Source of the DNA: Clitoria ternatea
Taxonomy: Eukaryota > Streptophyta > Magnoliopsida > Fabales > Fabaceae
DNA: 64,000 bases
Assembly (NCBI GenBank): GCA_037962975.1
Contig: CM075675.1
Span: 8,132,001 to 8,196,000, forward strand
Direction of reading: 5' to 3'
Shown here piece after piece: positions 23,556 to 35,078 of the stretch; positions within the stretch are counted from its first letter, which is position 1, and the number at the start of each line of letters is the position of its first letter. The translations under genes and the position numbers were made by a program. The notes below the pieces were generated by a model that saw nothing but the letters and a program-made list of their open reading frames with translations, was not told the DNA's origin and did no database searches.

Positions 23556-26500
23556 ATGAGTGAGCAAAAGAAAACCAATGGAGAGGGATCATCCATATCA
23601 AAAGTAAAGCCTTCCTCATCTATCTTGACGAGAGTGGGGAACACAAAATTGTCCGTTGAAATTTTTGACGGTACTGGCCATTTTGGCATGTGGCAATGTG
23701 AGGTGTTGGATGCCCTTTTTCAACAAGGGCTAGATATTGCTATTGAAGAGAAGAAACCAGAAGAAGTTGATGAGAAAGAATGGAAGACGGCCAATCGATT
23801 AGCATGTGGTACTATCCGGTCGTGCCTTTTAAGAGAGTAGAAGTATGCGTTTTGCAAGGAGACTTCTGCAAATAAATTATGGAAGGAACTGGAGGAGAAA
23901 TTCTTGAAGAAAAGCAGTCAGAATAAGCTGTATATGAAGAAAAAATTATTCCGATTCACATATACTGCCGATACCACTTTAAATGATCATATCACCTGTT
24001 TTAATCAGCTTGTGTCTGATTTGGTGAATATGGATGAGACATTCAAAGATGAAGATTTGGCCCTGATGCTGTTGGGATCTCTTCCTGAGGAGTTTGAGTT
24101 TATTGAAACTATTCTACTCCATGGGAAAGTTGCTGTCTCCCTAAGTGAAGTTTGTGCTGCTTTATATAGTTATGAACCAAGAAGGAAGGACAGAAGAAGC
24201 AGTGTACATGAAACAACAGAAGCTCTGGTTGTTAGGGGAAGAACACAATCCCAAACCAGAGGGAAGAAGGGGAGATCTAAGTCACGGTCCAAGATAGCAA
24301 AAGATGAATGTGCATTTTGCCGAGAGAAGGGACATTGGAAGAAAGATTGCCTGAAGTTAAAAAACAAAAGTAAGTCAGAAAAGGGGAAAGCTATCTCTAA
24401 TTCAAATGTTGTAGAATTTGATGAAGATTCAGACTTCTCACTAGTTATTGCGCCGTCTGATAATCCTTCTAGTGCATGGCTATTAGATTCTGCTTGTAGC
24501 CATCATATGTGTCCCAATCGGGATTGGTTTGTTTATTTTAAAGAACTAGAAGGCGGAGATGTTTATACGGCAAATAATGAACCATGCGCCACCACTGGGA
24601 TTGGTTCAATACGCTTGAAGAACCATGATGGATCAGTTAGAACTTTAACTGATGTTCGTTATGTACCGAGCTTGACAAAAAATCTTATTTATGTGGGAAC
24701 TTTTGAATCAAAGGGTTTCACAGTTATTGCAAGAGAAGGAGTAATGAAGGTCATCTCTGGTGCATTGGTGGTGATAAAAGGAATTCGAAAGAACAATAAT
24801 TTGCATTACTATCATGGTAGTACAATTACTGGGATTGCTGCAACAGCTTCTAGTGAGGACAGTGAGATGGAAGCTACCAGATTATGGCATAGACGTTTGG
24901 GGCATGCTGGAGAAAAATCCTTGAGCTTACTTGCAAAGCAAGGATTATTGAAAGGAGTACGTGCTTGTAAATTAGACTTTTGTGAGCACTGTGTCAAGGG
25001 GAAACAGACAAGAGTGAGATTTGGGACTGCAATCCATAATACACAAGGGATTTTAGATTATGTTCACTCTGATGTATGGGGGCCTTCCAAAATGGCTTCT
25101 TTGGGAGGAAAACATTACTTTGTTACTTTTGTGGATGATTTCTCTCGGAAGGTGTGGGTGTATACTATGAAGACTAAAGATGAAGTGTTGAAAATTTTCC
25201 TTACTTGGAAAAAGATGATTGAAACTCAAACAGGCAGGAAGATCAAACGACTTCGCACAGATAATGGCGGAGAATACAAGAATGATCCTTTCCAGAAGGT
25301 CTGCGATAATGAAGGTATTGTTCGACACTTCACAGTCAAGGAAACACCGCAACAGAATGGAGTGGCAGAACGTATGAATCGGACACTGTTGGAGAAAGTT
25401 TGATGCATGTTGTCCAATGCTGGTTTAGGCAAACAATTTTGGGCTGAAGCTTTGACGTATGCACGTCATTTGGTGAATCGTTTGCCATCAACTGGAATTA
25501 ATGGCCTGACGCCATTTGAAAAATGGTGTGGGAAACCTGCTACAGACTACGATTCCTTGCATGTGTTTGGATCTACTGTTTTCTACCATGTTAAGGAATC
25601 CAAGCTAGATCCAAGAGCTAAAAGGGCTCTATTTATGGGGATCACATCTGGAGTGAAAGGATATCGTCTCTGGTGCTTGGAAACAAAGAAGATAATTCAT
25701 AGCAGGGATGTTACTTTTGATGAGTCTTCCATGTTGAAGAATGTGAAGCCGATAGAGGAAACTCCAAAGCAGGTGGAGTTTGATAGAGAAATTGTTATCC
25801 CAGCTATAAATACAGAGACAAATGAAAATACTCCTATAGTAGTAGAGGAGTCTAGTGAAGAAGAGGTTACAACTCAAGAACCTCCCCAGCAACTCTCATC
25901 ATTGACAGAGCCAATTACAAAACGTAAAGGAAAAAGGAGTAGTAAATGTTAGGAAATCCCTAAGCATGAGCAGCGGAAAAATTAAAGGGATTCCATAGGA
26001 TTTGCAAGGTTCCGTGTTTCAAAGCACAAAAAAAACAATTTCGAAATTATTTAGGTTACCTCTTGAAGAACTCCGAAGCAGTCGTAGCCTCGTCCTTTAG
26101 GAGTCCACACGAGCACTCCCACCAGAATCGCAACACTTGCCAACTGCTAGGTTGACGGCGTGTAGCTCTTGCAACTTTTTGCGAATTTTGTGTCTCACTT
26201 GAGTGAACGGCCTATGAGCATCTTATGCTCTATTTATAGGCTTAGGTTTGACCTAATTTGTTCTCTCTAAAAGTGGGCTCCTTACTCATTCCAAATGAGT
26301 TAGGCCCAATAGCTTTATTTTAGTCCAACTAAAATAAGACAACATTTTCTGATGGGCTTACTCTATGTGTGTGACCCTATAGGTAAAATACCCGGTCATA
26401 TTAATAATAAACTATTTTATTATTAATATAAAATAAGAGCGGCATCTAGCAATGCATCATTATGTCCGAATATTATTAACATAACCTATAAGTGATAATT

Positions 26501-28869
26501 ATTTAATACGTTTATTCCTTTTGTCACGATATCCTAATTGGGCCCAAGGCATGGTCGCGTCATCCTTGTACGGCCCAATTTATTTTACTTGATACCGGAG
26601 TAGACTGGATCCGAATAAATATCTAATATTTATTCTTTCTAGCATGGCCATGCGTTTTCTTAGTCTTACTCCATCAAGTGGCCTATGGATATCACTCCTG
26701 TCACATAGGAGAGACAAATCCCATCTACATCACTCACATCCCTCTGCATAATTTGTTCATTGCCTAATCACAACCTTTATAGTCCTCTTGTTACAGAAGA
26801 CGTTTAATTGTATTAAAACAATAAACTCCTCATGTAGGAATCGTAGTGACTTCAGGTCGAAGGACTACATATACCATTATCACATTGAGAATCGTTTATG
26901 ACAATCATGTAACGATCCATGCAACGTTCTCATGGTGGGTCTGTCCAGTACATCATTACTCTTAATGTGTACCCGTGTGAAGACTCGATATCATCTATAT
27001 CTATGATCTGTGAGATCAGGTCATCAGTACACTCACACACTAGTCTCAGTGTATTTACATGTCCCCATGTAAATACTTAACTAGGGACATTTTAGGAATA
27101 ATTTTTATATGACCTATTACTCCAAGGATAAATATGTTTAAAACAACTTTAAACTGAAATATTTATTCAATTGATAAGTAGAAAAATGATACAAATGAAA
27201 AAGCATAAAGGCTCATAGTGCATACACCAACAGTAAAGTTCCTCTGCGTTATACAAATACAGTGGCTTATGCATCTCCAATTGCAATTGAAGATATTCCT
27301 GGCACTTATCATGAAGCAGTCCAAAGTTCAGAAGAAGATAAGTGGAAAATTACAATGAATGATGAAATGCAATCCCTTCATAAGAATCAAACATGGAGAC
27401 TAGTCAATCTTCCGAAGGGAAAGAAGGCAATTGGATGCAAATGGGTGTATGCAAAGAAAGATGGATTTCCTGGGCAAAGTGATGTTCGCTACAAAGCAAG
27501 ATTGGTGGCTAAAGGCTATGCTCAAACAGAAGGAGTTGATTATAATGAAGTATTTTCCCCAGTTGTAAAGCACTCTTCTGTCCGAATATTGCTTGCTTTG
27601 GTAGCACAAATGGATCTGGAACTTGCTCAATTAGATATAAAAACTGCATTTTTACATGGAGACTTGGAGGAGGAAATCTATATGACCCAACCTGAGGGGT
27701 TTAAAGTTGCTGAAAAAGAGAAAATGGTTTGCAGACTTAAAAAATCGTTGTATGGTTTGAAGCAATCTCCAAGGCAGTGGTACAGACGATTTGACAAGTT
27801 TATGATGGAGCAGAAATACACACGAAGTCAGTATGATCAATGTGTATATTTACGCAAGTTACAAGATGGATCCTACATTTATCTCCTTCTGTATGTTGAT
27901 GATATGTTGATAGCATCCAGAAGTCATAAGGAGATTGAGCACTTAAAAGCTCAAATGAAGAAGGAATTTGAAATGAAGGATCTAGGAGAAGCTAAGAAGA
28001 TTCTTGGCATGGAGATAAGCAGAGATAGGAAATTGGGGAGGCTTTTTTTGACACAAAAAGAATATCTGAAAAAGGTATTGAAGCGCTTTGGGGTTAATGA
28101 GAAATCAAAACCAGTTAGTACCCCACTTGCTCCTCATTTCAAGCTCAGTTTATCATTGTCTCCGAAGACTGATACAGAATGGGAATACATGGAAAGAGTA
28201 CCTTATGCTAATGCTGTGGGCAGTTTAATGTATGCTATGGTGTGCACAAGACCAGACATTTCACAAGCAGTTGGAGTTGTCAGCAGATATATGCATGATC
28301 CTGGCAAGGAGCATTGGCAAGCTGTAAAATGGATTCTACGGTATATTCTGAACACTATAGACGTTGGATTAGTGTTTGAGAAGACCCAGCAAGATGGCAA
28401 ATGTGTAGTTGGATACTGTGATTCTGACTATGCAAGTGATTTGGATAAGCGTCGATCAACTACTGGTTATGTCTTTACCCTTGCTAAAGCACCAGTAAGT
28501 TGGAAGTCTACCTTACAGTCAACAATGGCTTTATCTACCACAGAGGCAGAGTATATGGCAGTTACAGAGGCTGTTAAGGAAGCAATTTGGCTTCAAGGTC
28601 TACTTGATGAACTTGGAATTGGGAAAAAGCAGATGGAGATACATTGTGATAGTCAGAGTGCCATTCATTTAGCAAAGAACCAAGTTTATCATGCAAGAAC
28701 TAAGCACATTGATGTTCGTCATCACTTTGTACGGGAGATTCTGGAAGAAGGTGGAGTACTACTTCAGAAGATTTCGACAGCAGAGAATCCTGCAGATATG
28801 TTGACAAAGGTGGTGACAACGGTCAAGTTCCAACACTGCTTGGACTTGATCAATATTGTTAGAAGTTAA
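23556..28869 (+). pseudogene. copia gag-pol polyprotein, two premature stops plus a solo-LTR insertion
   Basis: One frame throughout once the 1291-bp insertion (solo LTR plus one TSD) is discounted. Order: gag from MSEQKKTNGEGS (23556); zinc knuckle CAFCREKGHWKKDC (about 24310); protease WLLDSACSHH (about 24478); pre-integrase HHCC (LWHRRLGHAG ... CEHCVKGKQ); integrase core (VHSDVWGP, RTDNGGEY, ETPQQNGVAERMNR); RT (TAFLHGDLEEEIYMTQPEGF, catalytic YVDDML near 27895); RNase H (GYCDSDYASDLDKRRSTTGY, HCDSQSAIHLAKN), ending 28869. TAG at 23838-23840 sits where CAG (Gln) is likely, and TGA at 25401-25403 where CGA (Arg) is likely. The solo LTR separates integrase from RT. Gag-pol cannot be made intact, so any mobility would need proteins supplied in trans. 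Confidence 0.95.
25947..27232 (+). mobile_element. solo LTR inserted in the copia pol
   Basis: 1286 bp, beginning TGTTAGGAAATCC and ending CATACACCAACA (TG...CA), flanked by the perfect 5-bp duplication GTAAA (25942-25946 and 27233-27237). No internal coding region, primer site or second LTR, so it is the product of LTR-LTR recombination of a longer element. Orientation is by its TG start and is uncertain because both strands begin TG. It must be younger than the copia host. Confidence 0.85.
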
Positions 28870-28938
28870 AGATCAAAATTGAAGACACCACTATTGTTTG
28901 AGAGAAGATCTTGAAGATGCAAAATGTGGAATCTTCCC

Positions 28939-28950
28939 AAGGTGGAGATT
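28939..28950 (+). other. copia polypurine tract
   Basis: AAGGTGGAGATT immediately before the 3' LTR; serves as primer for plus-strand DNA synthesis. Confidence 0.75.
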
Positions 28951-29400
28951 TGTTGTTGTGGGAAGTCCCACATTGGAAACTTAGAAAGGAGAGGGGGACC
29001 TTCCTAGCTTATATAAGGAAACCCACTCCTTTAGTTTTAAAATATCCCACCAAGAGCCTAATTAATTATAAGGGCTTTTGTGTATTCTTTCTCTTCCCTT
29101 TGTAATATTTCTAGAGTGAAATATTAATTGAGTGGTGTCCGAGAACGTAGGCAAAATTAGCCGAACCTCGTTAAATTCTGGTGTTTTTTATTGGTTATTT
29201 AATAGCTTTATTTTTAGTAGCTGTTGTGAATTATTGTGCTATTAATTGCATAGAAAATTCTGTCTAAGGAGATTGGGTATTAAGTGGGACCGTTTGTGAC
29301 CCCTCCAGTCTTTTCTGGGAATTAGTAAGTGCAATTTTTAGTACAATTATTTACGCACTACAATTGGAGATGGGTGGAATATTATTTCAGTTCCACAACA
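28951..29400 (+). repeat. copia 3' LTR
   Basis: 450 bp, same ends as the 5' LTR. Differences cluster at 28990-29000, around 29090, and at 29140-29280 and are mostly transitions. Confidence 0.95.
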
Positions 29401-29592
29401 ATAGGGACTTGTTGTCTTCTTGTACAACCAATGTTACGAGTTTCTATTGAGAGTGCTATTGACTTGCAACAACCTGTGGGATTTATTCTGCTAGCCTCAA
29501 CTATGAGGTATGCATTTAGCAATGAAGACCAAGCTTGGATTGCAGCTGTGGCAAACAAATTTAGAGGTAGAAAAATTTATGCTTCATTTTAA

Positions 29593-31115
29593 AATAATTA
29601 AGTCTGAATCCCGTCGTAGACCTCTTTCTTCCTATTTAAAAGCATGTTGTCGTGTTGCTTTATTGTTGGATTCAGTTATTGGATTTTCATTTTGATGTTT
29701 AAGTAAACAGGTACGAAGTAGCCTATGGCATATTTGCAACCTTCTATAAGACTATTTCTAAGGATTTGAAGATTTCACACAATTTGTTTTTTGATTGTAA
29801 TATTTAGTTGATTTGTAGATTGTAAGATTTAAAGGAAGTACTATGAAAATCATTGGTTTGTTTAGCAATCATAATTCTTATCTTAATTTGATGATGCTTG
29901 AAGTTGAGTTACATTTATTTAGCATATAGATATAGATATTGGCTCCTATAATTTGATTTAATCCTGAATAATTGGAATTTTTTCTTTTTTTTTACCAGAA
30001 GAATTGAAACTAACGAATTTCTGTTTTATTTGATTATTACTTACTAATAAAAGGTTACAAATATTTCTTTCTCCAGTAGAAAGAGAATCCACCAGGTGCA
30101 TCTCTTTTATTGCACGTATTTTTTCCTACTAAGCATTGCTTACTATTCAACAAAGATTACCAGAGACATATTCAATGATGGCAACAAAAGTTAAATGGAG
30201 AGAAAGTGTTTATGTTTGCTTGATGCTTTTTAGGCCATTTTACATGTTTGGCAGTATTTACTGTTGGGAGGTCTTGAATACCTCACAACCAATTTGATTC
30301 TACAATGTTCATGGTTATGAGCAAGTTTCACTTGATTTGGGAAAGTGAACTATATATGATATACAATTCCATTGTTAACTTTTTATGATACAGGAAGGAT
30401 CTAGTCTAGCCATCTATCTTATTACCAAAAGGCACTGCAACATACTGGAGTATGGAGAAAATGAAACATGAAATCCAACCGATACAGGGCAATGCAAAGC
30501 ATAAGATTTAACAATTCAGAATTTGGGCTTTCTCAGTTAAGGGCAGAAGTTAGGGAATTGAAGACCCAAGTGCATTATACAAGTGTGGGGCTGGTTTTGT
30601 GAGCCTCTCGACAAGGTTTAAATAGTCAGGGTCAATGGCAGTTTTACCAGAAAATTTTGGTAAACTCAGTGCTTTCAATATCAATGGATGCATCTCAAAT
30701 TTGAAAAAATGTAACACTCATCACTGAAACCAAATCTAGACTGATGCATTACCTGTATCCTTTATATGGATTTACAAAAAAATTCGGGGAGTATATATTT
30801 TGGTCTTCTTGTTGCACTTACCTTGCACTAAAAATAACAGAAAAGGAAATAATAACCATTGTGATGGTTTCCTAACAGAACTCAAGTTTGCATTTTTTGA
30901 ATGTTATCAGAGATAAGGTGCGGCTAACCTGATTTTTAATCAAACCTGATTTGAATGTTATCAAATTTGAATGTCAACAAAAACAAAACTTGTTATGAGT
31001 TTAAACAACCAAATATCATACCTTAGTAACAATAGTTTAACCAACATAAAACTAACAAAAAATAAATAGTCAATAACCTGATTTTCTTGAGTGTGTACAA
31101 CTCATCCTAGAACTT
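29593..31115. other. AT-rich host DNA between the copia and the gypsy nest
   Basis: No coding exon, LTR or transposon end recognised. The last bases, AACTT at 31111-31115, would be the left target duplication of element G if it is 5 bp; the right copy lies outside the window. Confidence 0.5.
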
Positions 31116-31919
31116 TGAACTGGTCTGGACCGGGGTCTAGGATCCGGTGTGGGACCAGCCACAAGAATATAGGTGTTTTTAGGGTTTGCACACCGGAACA
31201 GTGTGTATCCGATGTATTAATCCGGTCTCTCAGTGGGAGAGGCCGGTCTTGTTGTCCTGGAGATCCTTCACACCAACGATTCACGTTACAGGGGGGCGAA
31301 AGGTGGTGCCACCTGCGAAGATTCTCCGACGCTCAAGTTAGAAGAGTGTAAGAACTCAATGAATGCTCAAGCGAAGTAATAGTAAAGTGTAAGTTATAAC
31401 AACATTACCTTGCATGTGTATTGAATTGAGCTATTTATAGTTGTACGTGAGAAAATGAGTCGTTGGATACAGGTGGGTCCCCTAGCTCTGATAGCGTGTA
31501 CATTATGTCAATCAGGGTGGCTCAACACTCAGAGTGTGTCAGGAGGGTAGGTCAATTATCAGTGTACGACCCTATAGGAAGAAGAGAGGATAATCACCTT
31601 TTCCGCATAATCTGCTGACACATCCACTTGCTTTCTGAGGCCATTGACGTGACATATTTTGCTACATACAATATCTTCGCTGATAAGTTATTAGGGGCTC
31701 TTATCTTGCTGTGACTGAGAAGCCAACAGTTATATAAATGTTCTGTGAAAATGAACAATGATCCATTGTAGAGAAAATAAGTGGGGCGGTCGTGAGATGA
31801 GAACGGAAGGCCAGACATCGGATATCTGGTGTGGTAATGTTGAACCAAGACACCGGTTTTCCTTATATGAGGTCACTCTGACGTCACAAGATTGGGGGCC
31901 GGTATCCAGACCGGATTAT
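31116..31919 (-). repeat. element G 3' LTR
   Basis: The left end TGAACTGGTCTGGACCGGGGTC is the complement of the right end of the E LTR (GACCCCGGTCCAGGACAGATCA). The right end GGCCGGTATCCAGACCGGATTA is the complement of the E LTR start (TGATCCGGTCTC), with the terminal CA changed to TA. About 804 bp against 745 bp in E. Contains many CCGG words. Confidence 0.8.
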
Positions 31920-31935
31920 CTGTCCCCTAGCTTGT
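31920..31935 (-). other. element G polypurine tract
   Basis: On the minus strand AAGCTAGGGGACAGA runs straight into the 3' LTR, as expected of a plus-strand primer. Confidence 0.6.
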
Positions 31936-32347
31936 ATGAGGGACTGTTAAGTTGCTCATATGAGCTACACAACTCTGGAGAAGTCTGGATGCCGGTGGTA
32001 CATTCTGGAAGGTCTCTGAAAGCTCGGTGGCATCCGCTCTAATGAACGAGTGACCGCTCTTCTCGCGCTGCGTACAACGGATTCAGACAGCGTAAAATAA
32101 ATGATGGAAATCCCAAGAGTCTTTGAGAATCAAAACCCTTAGTATTCGAAAAGTGGTTGAAAGGCATTAAATGCGCATGGCATGATTGGACATTAAATGC
32201 ATTTTTTATGCACGAGCCATCATTACCCAAGAGTGTAACCGTCGATTGGGCTTATTGGGCCTGGATTTAAACTGAAAGGGGGGCCCATTTTGCCAAAACA
32301 TTTACTGAAACGTTACCATTTTCACGCTTATTCGTGACGAAACGACC

Positions 32348-33748
32348 ATGATGACCGTGATGTTGTCGTTAAAGACCATGATGACCGACGGTGATTTCTC
32401 CTCTGAGGAGAATGAGATCCAGGCGAAGAGGAACGCCACCAAAACTCCCCTCATTCCCCTGACCTCTGTAGTAGGTGAAGAGGTTCCTCTCTTTGATGAA
32501 GAGGAATCAGAAAAACAGGCTGAAGCCACTGGAGCGGGCGACGAGGAGGCCGTCCCAGAAAAGAAGAAGAAAAAGAGGCACCTTGTAAAAAAGACAGATC
32601 AAGAAAAGCCCTCCTCTGATGACCCTGTGAAGAAGCATCAGAAAACGCTCGAAGAAACCGGATTGAAGAAGGACAAGGGAAAGAAGCCCGTTCCTGAATC
32701 CTCTGCCCCTTCTTCACAGAATGCTTCAAAGCCGGACACTGGGAATGGTCCTCCTCCGGCGTTTGATCCTCCGCGTGACTCCTTCCTTTCTCCTTACTTA
32801 TGGTTTCAGGGGTCCATGCCTCCCACTCTTCCAAAGGCAAGGTATTGCCTCCGCCCTTCCCTCGACGCTGCTGGAGTCTGAGGTGCTTGTAAGGCCGGGC
32901 GTTGGCAGCTGGATGAACTGTCCGGCCTCCTTGATTCCCTGAGCGAGAAGGCAGATTACATGGAGCAGGTTGAAAAACTTGAAGCCGAACTCGCGGTGAA
33001 GGAGACATGGGCGGCCAAACAAGCTGAAGTTCATAAAGGCGTAGAGTCGGAATTGAAGAAAACCAAGGAGACGCTCCAGAGGAAAACTGAGGAGGCAAGC
33101 CAAGTTCATTTTGCAAACAAGGCTCTAGAGCGGGAAGTTGCCGACCTCCAGAAACAGAACAAATCCATACCCCTCCTCGAAGAAGAATTACAACTGGAGA
33201 AGAAGAGATCGGCTAAGCTTGCTGACGATCTCAAAATTATGGAGGACGGTCGCAATAAAGACCTTGGGGAGTGGGAGAGCCTTCGGAAGGAGATACAAGC
33301 CCAAATTGAGGAACTCAAGAAAGGTGGTGTGAGTGCTGGACCTTCAGAAGAGGATTTTGCCAAGGTTCAAAGAAAATTAACTGCTGCGAAGGCCAAGGCT
33401 GCCAAAGCCTTGGAGATATGCAAAAATGTGGCGTATGAATCCTTCGGCCTGGCCCTCCATCAAGTTTATTATCGTAACCCTGGAGTGAAGCTGAATCTGT
33501 ACGGATTGGACCCGTTCTTCGAATTCCATGGGGGAAAACTTGTCGAAGTACATAAGGACGGCTCGCACCACGAACCCCGTGCATCTCTGTATGAAATGCC
33601 TCCCCTTCCAGAAGGTCAAAGTATGGAGCCGACAACATCCCCCGCTGCCTCTGGAGCTGAAACGCAAGAAGATGCCCAAACTGGAGCAGAGGGCAAAATG
33701 GAGAAGACAGGAGTACCCACTGTGGAGGATCAAGCACCAGCCTCTTAA
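32348..33748 (+). pseudogene. antisense extra ORF of element G (coiled-coil protein), one in-frame stop
   Basis: Reads opposite to gag-pol of its element. ATG at 32348; a TGA at 32879-32881 is the only stop in a single frame of 467 codons. Residues 1-177: acidic then Lys/Glu/Pro-rich, low complexity. After the stop: heptad-like coiled coil (EQVEKLEAELAVKE, LEREVADLQKQNK, LLEEELQLEKKRSAKLADD) to about codon 340, then a conserved block (GLALHQVYYRNPGVKLNLYG, LDPFFEFHGGKLV, PPLPEGQSMEP) and an acidic tail. The block matches the antisense frame of element E (63094-64000) in sequence and relative position. Extra antisense frames are known in some Tat-lineage elements; function is unknown. The sequence around 32800-32881 may also carry a frameshift. 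Confidence 0.75.
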
Positions 33749-34444
33749 TTTATACTTTATTCATAGCTGTGTACTGGGATCAGCTCAAGCTTTAACTACT
33801 TTGTAACCTGAATAATTTCTCATTTTTGGAAATAAAATTCACTATTGTTTCTCTTCAACTGCTTGCGTCGAATGTATGATTGTTGGATAACTTAGTGCTA
33901 TACAAAACACTTTATTGTTTTCAATGCTTTGTGAATCCGTTCTGTGTGGTTACCTAGCTGCTTAAAGCGTACTTATCATACCGGATTAAGATAACAAATT
34001 GTAACGAAGAAGCGATAATTAAGTTAAAACATGCCCTGTCCCCAAGTATAAGTACATTAGGAAGGGAAATTTTATCTCAAGAATTACCTTTTAACTTCTT
34101 AAAAAGATAGAAATGCTCATCTGTCCTCGGAGATGTAGAACGAGTACGTTAGCGTTCAACCGCTCTGGGGTGGATATTCCATAATTGAGGACGAACATTG
34201 CCTTTGAATTCTGGTACAGCTTTGACAAGGGTAAGCTTTACGCCTTTCTCTTGAGGTTCGGTTTGGTCCTACATCTCAAGTCTTCACACGGTGTTCGGTT
34301 CAATCCTACTAACCGTACTTGGAGTTCGGTGCAATCCTACAATCCAAGCCTTCAACACGGGGTTCGGATCAGGGCTAATCCTGAACCTACTGCACCCGTT
34401 ACTCGGGGTTCAGCGTGGTTTCCTGTATGAACCGGCGTACTGCG
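33749..34444. repeat. element G spacer between the antisense ORF and the 59-bp array
   Basis: Non-coding. From about 34250 it contains imperfect repeats of TTCGGT(T/G)CAATCCTAC, complementary to GTAGGATTAAACCGAAC in element E's spacer (61855-62480). Confidence 0.6.
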
Positions 34445-34739
34445 CCCAAGCCTTCGCATGGGGTTCGGTTTGTGGCCTTGAGGAAGGACCAGCCCTACAA
34501 CCCATGTTGTCTTCGAATGGGGTTCGATTTGTGGCCTTGAGGAAGGACCAGCCCTACAACCCATGTTGTCTTCGAATGGGGTTCGGTTTATGGCCTTGAA
34601 AAAGGACCAGCCCTACAACCCATGTTGTCTTCGAATGGGGTTCGGTTTGTGGCCTTGAAAAAGGACCAGCCCTACAACCCATGTTGTCTTCGAATGGGGT
34701 TCGGTTTGTGGCCTTGAAAAAGGACCAGCCCTATAACCC
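34445..34739. repeat. 59-bp tandem repeat, five copies (element G)
   Basis: ATGTTGTCTTCGAATGGGGT begins units at 34504, 34563, 34622 and 34681, exactly 59 bp apart, with a more diverged first unit at about 34445. Each unit contains GGGTTCGGTTTGTGGCCTTG and GGACCAGCCCTACAACCC. The same unit, complemented, recurs in element E at 62016-62195. Confidence 0.95.
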
Positions 34740-35000
34740 ATTCCACCTCAAGGAGTTACACCGTCAAAACACACGATGTGTGATTGAGATCATCCGTCCT
34801 GAGGGGTCTTCATTAGTCCCTCGAGGAGTTACATCATCAACTACAGAATTGGTAGTTGAGTTCATCCGTCCTGAGGTGTATGCGTGTTAAGCTACGGCTA
34901 TAAATCATAACACATAAGAAAAGTGAGAATGATAGGGCGGTTAAAATGTATTCTCATTAAGATTGAAAGTGCATTACAAAGAGAGCGTAGTTGGGGTCGT

Positions 35001-35066
35001 GCCTCGTTAAAACCTTCTTGAGAAAACCCAATGGGAAAAAACTCAAGTAAGGAAAAAGAGTACACG
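35001..35066 (-). other. conserved hairpin-forming motif downstream of pol (element G)
   Basis: The complement of GCCTCGTTAAAACCTTCTTG ... ATGGGAAAAAACTCAAGTAAGG, just after the pol stop. CCTTCTTGAG (35013-35022) pairs with CTCAAGTAAGG (35042-35052) with one bulge, and CCC pairs with GGG inside. From memory, similar TTTTTCCC-ACTGGGTTTTTC sequences lie near the 3' end of many plant LTR elements; a role in 3' end formation is speculative. Confidence 0.5.
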
Positions 35067-35078
35067 CCGTCTTACCAA

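Larger units (their letters stand above)
22980..29400 (+). mobile_element. Ty1/copia LTR retrotransposon (TNT1/Tork-like), full length but disrupted
   Basis: Two 450-bp LTRs (22980-23429 and 28951-29400), both TGTTGTTGTGGG to CCACAACA, flanked by the perfect 5-bp duplication ATAGG (22975-22979 and 29401-29405). Primer site for initiator tRNA-Met follows the 5' LTR and a purine tract precedes the 3' LTR. By eye the LTRs differ at roughly a dozen substitutions plus two or three 1-base indels (about 2.5-3%), implying an age of order one million years under usual plant rates. It is inserted 1 bp from the right target duplication of the hAT element and itself carries a solo LTR. Confidence 0.95.
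22216..29592 (+). other. possible host exon split by two back-to-back insertions
   Basis: If the hAT element (22227-22965) and the copia element (22980-29400) are removed with one copy of each target duplication, the flanks 22216-22226, 22974-22979 and 29406-29592 join into one open frame of 67 codons ending TAA at 29590-29592. It starts directly after a good 3' splice-site consensus (22198-22215). The end of the product (MRYAFSNEDQAWIAAVANKF) looks protein-like, but I do not recognise the family. No neighbouring exons were found. This may be a dead gene fragment or chance. Confidence 0.22.

Noticed and set aside
31091..31351. 86-codon frame and its complement at the left end of element G
   Set aside because: Falls within the G LTR; no counterpart in the E LTR.
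32451..33116. 221-codon minus-strand frame in element G
   Set aside because: It is the complement of the extra ORF, with Ser/Pro-rich content and no counterpart in element E.
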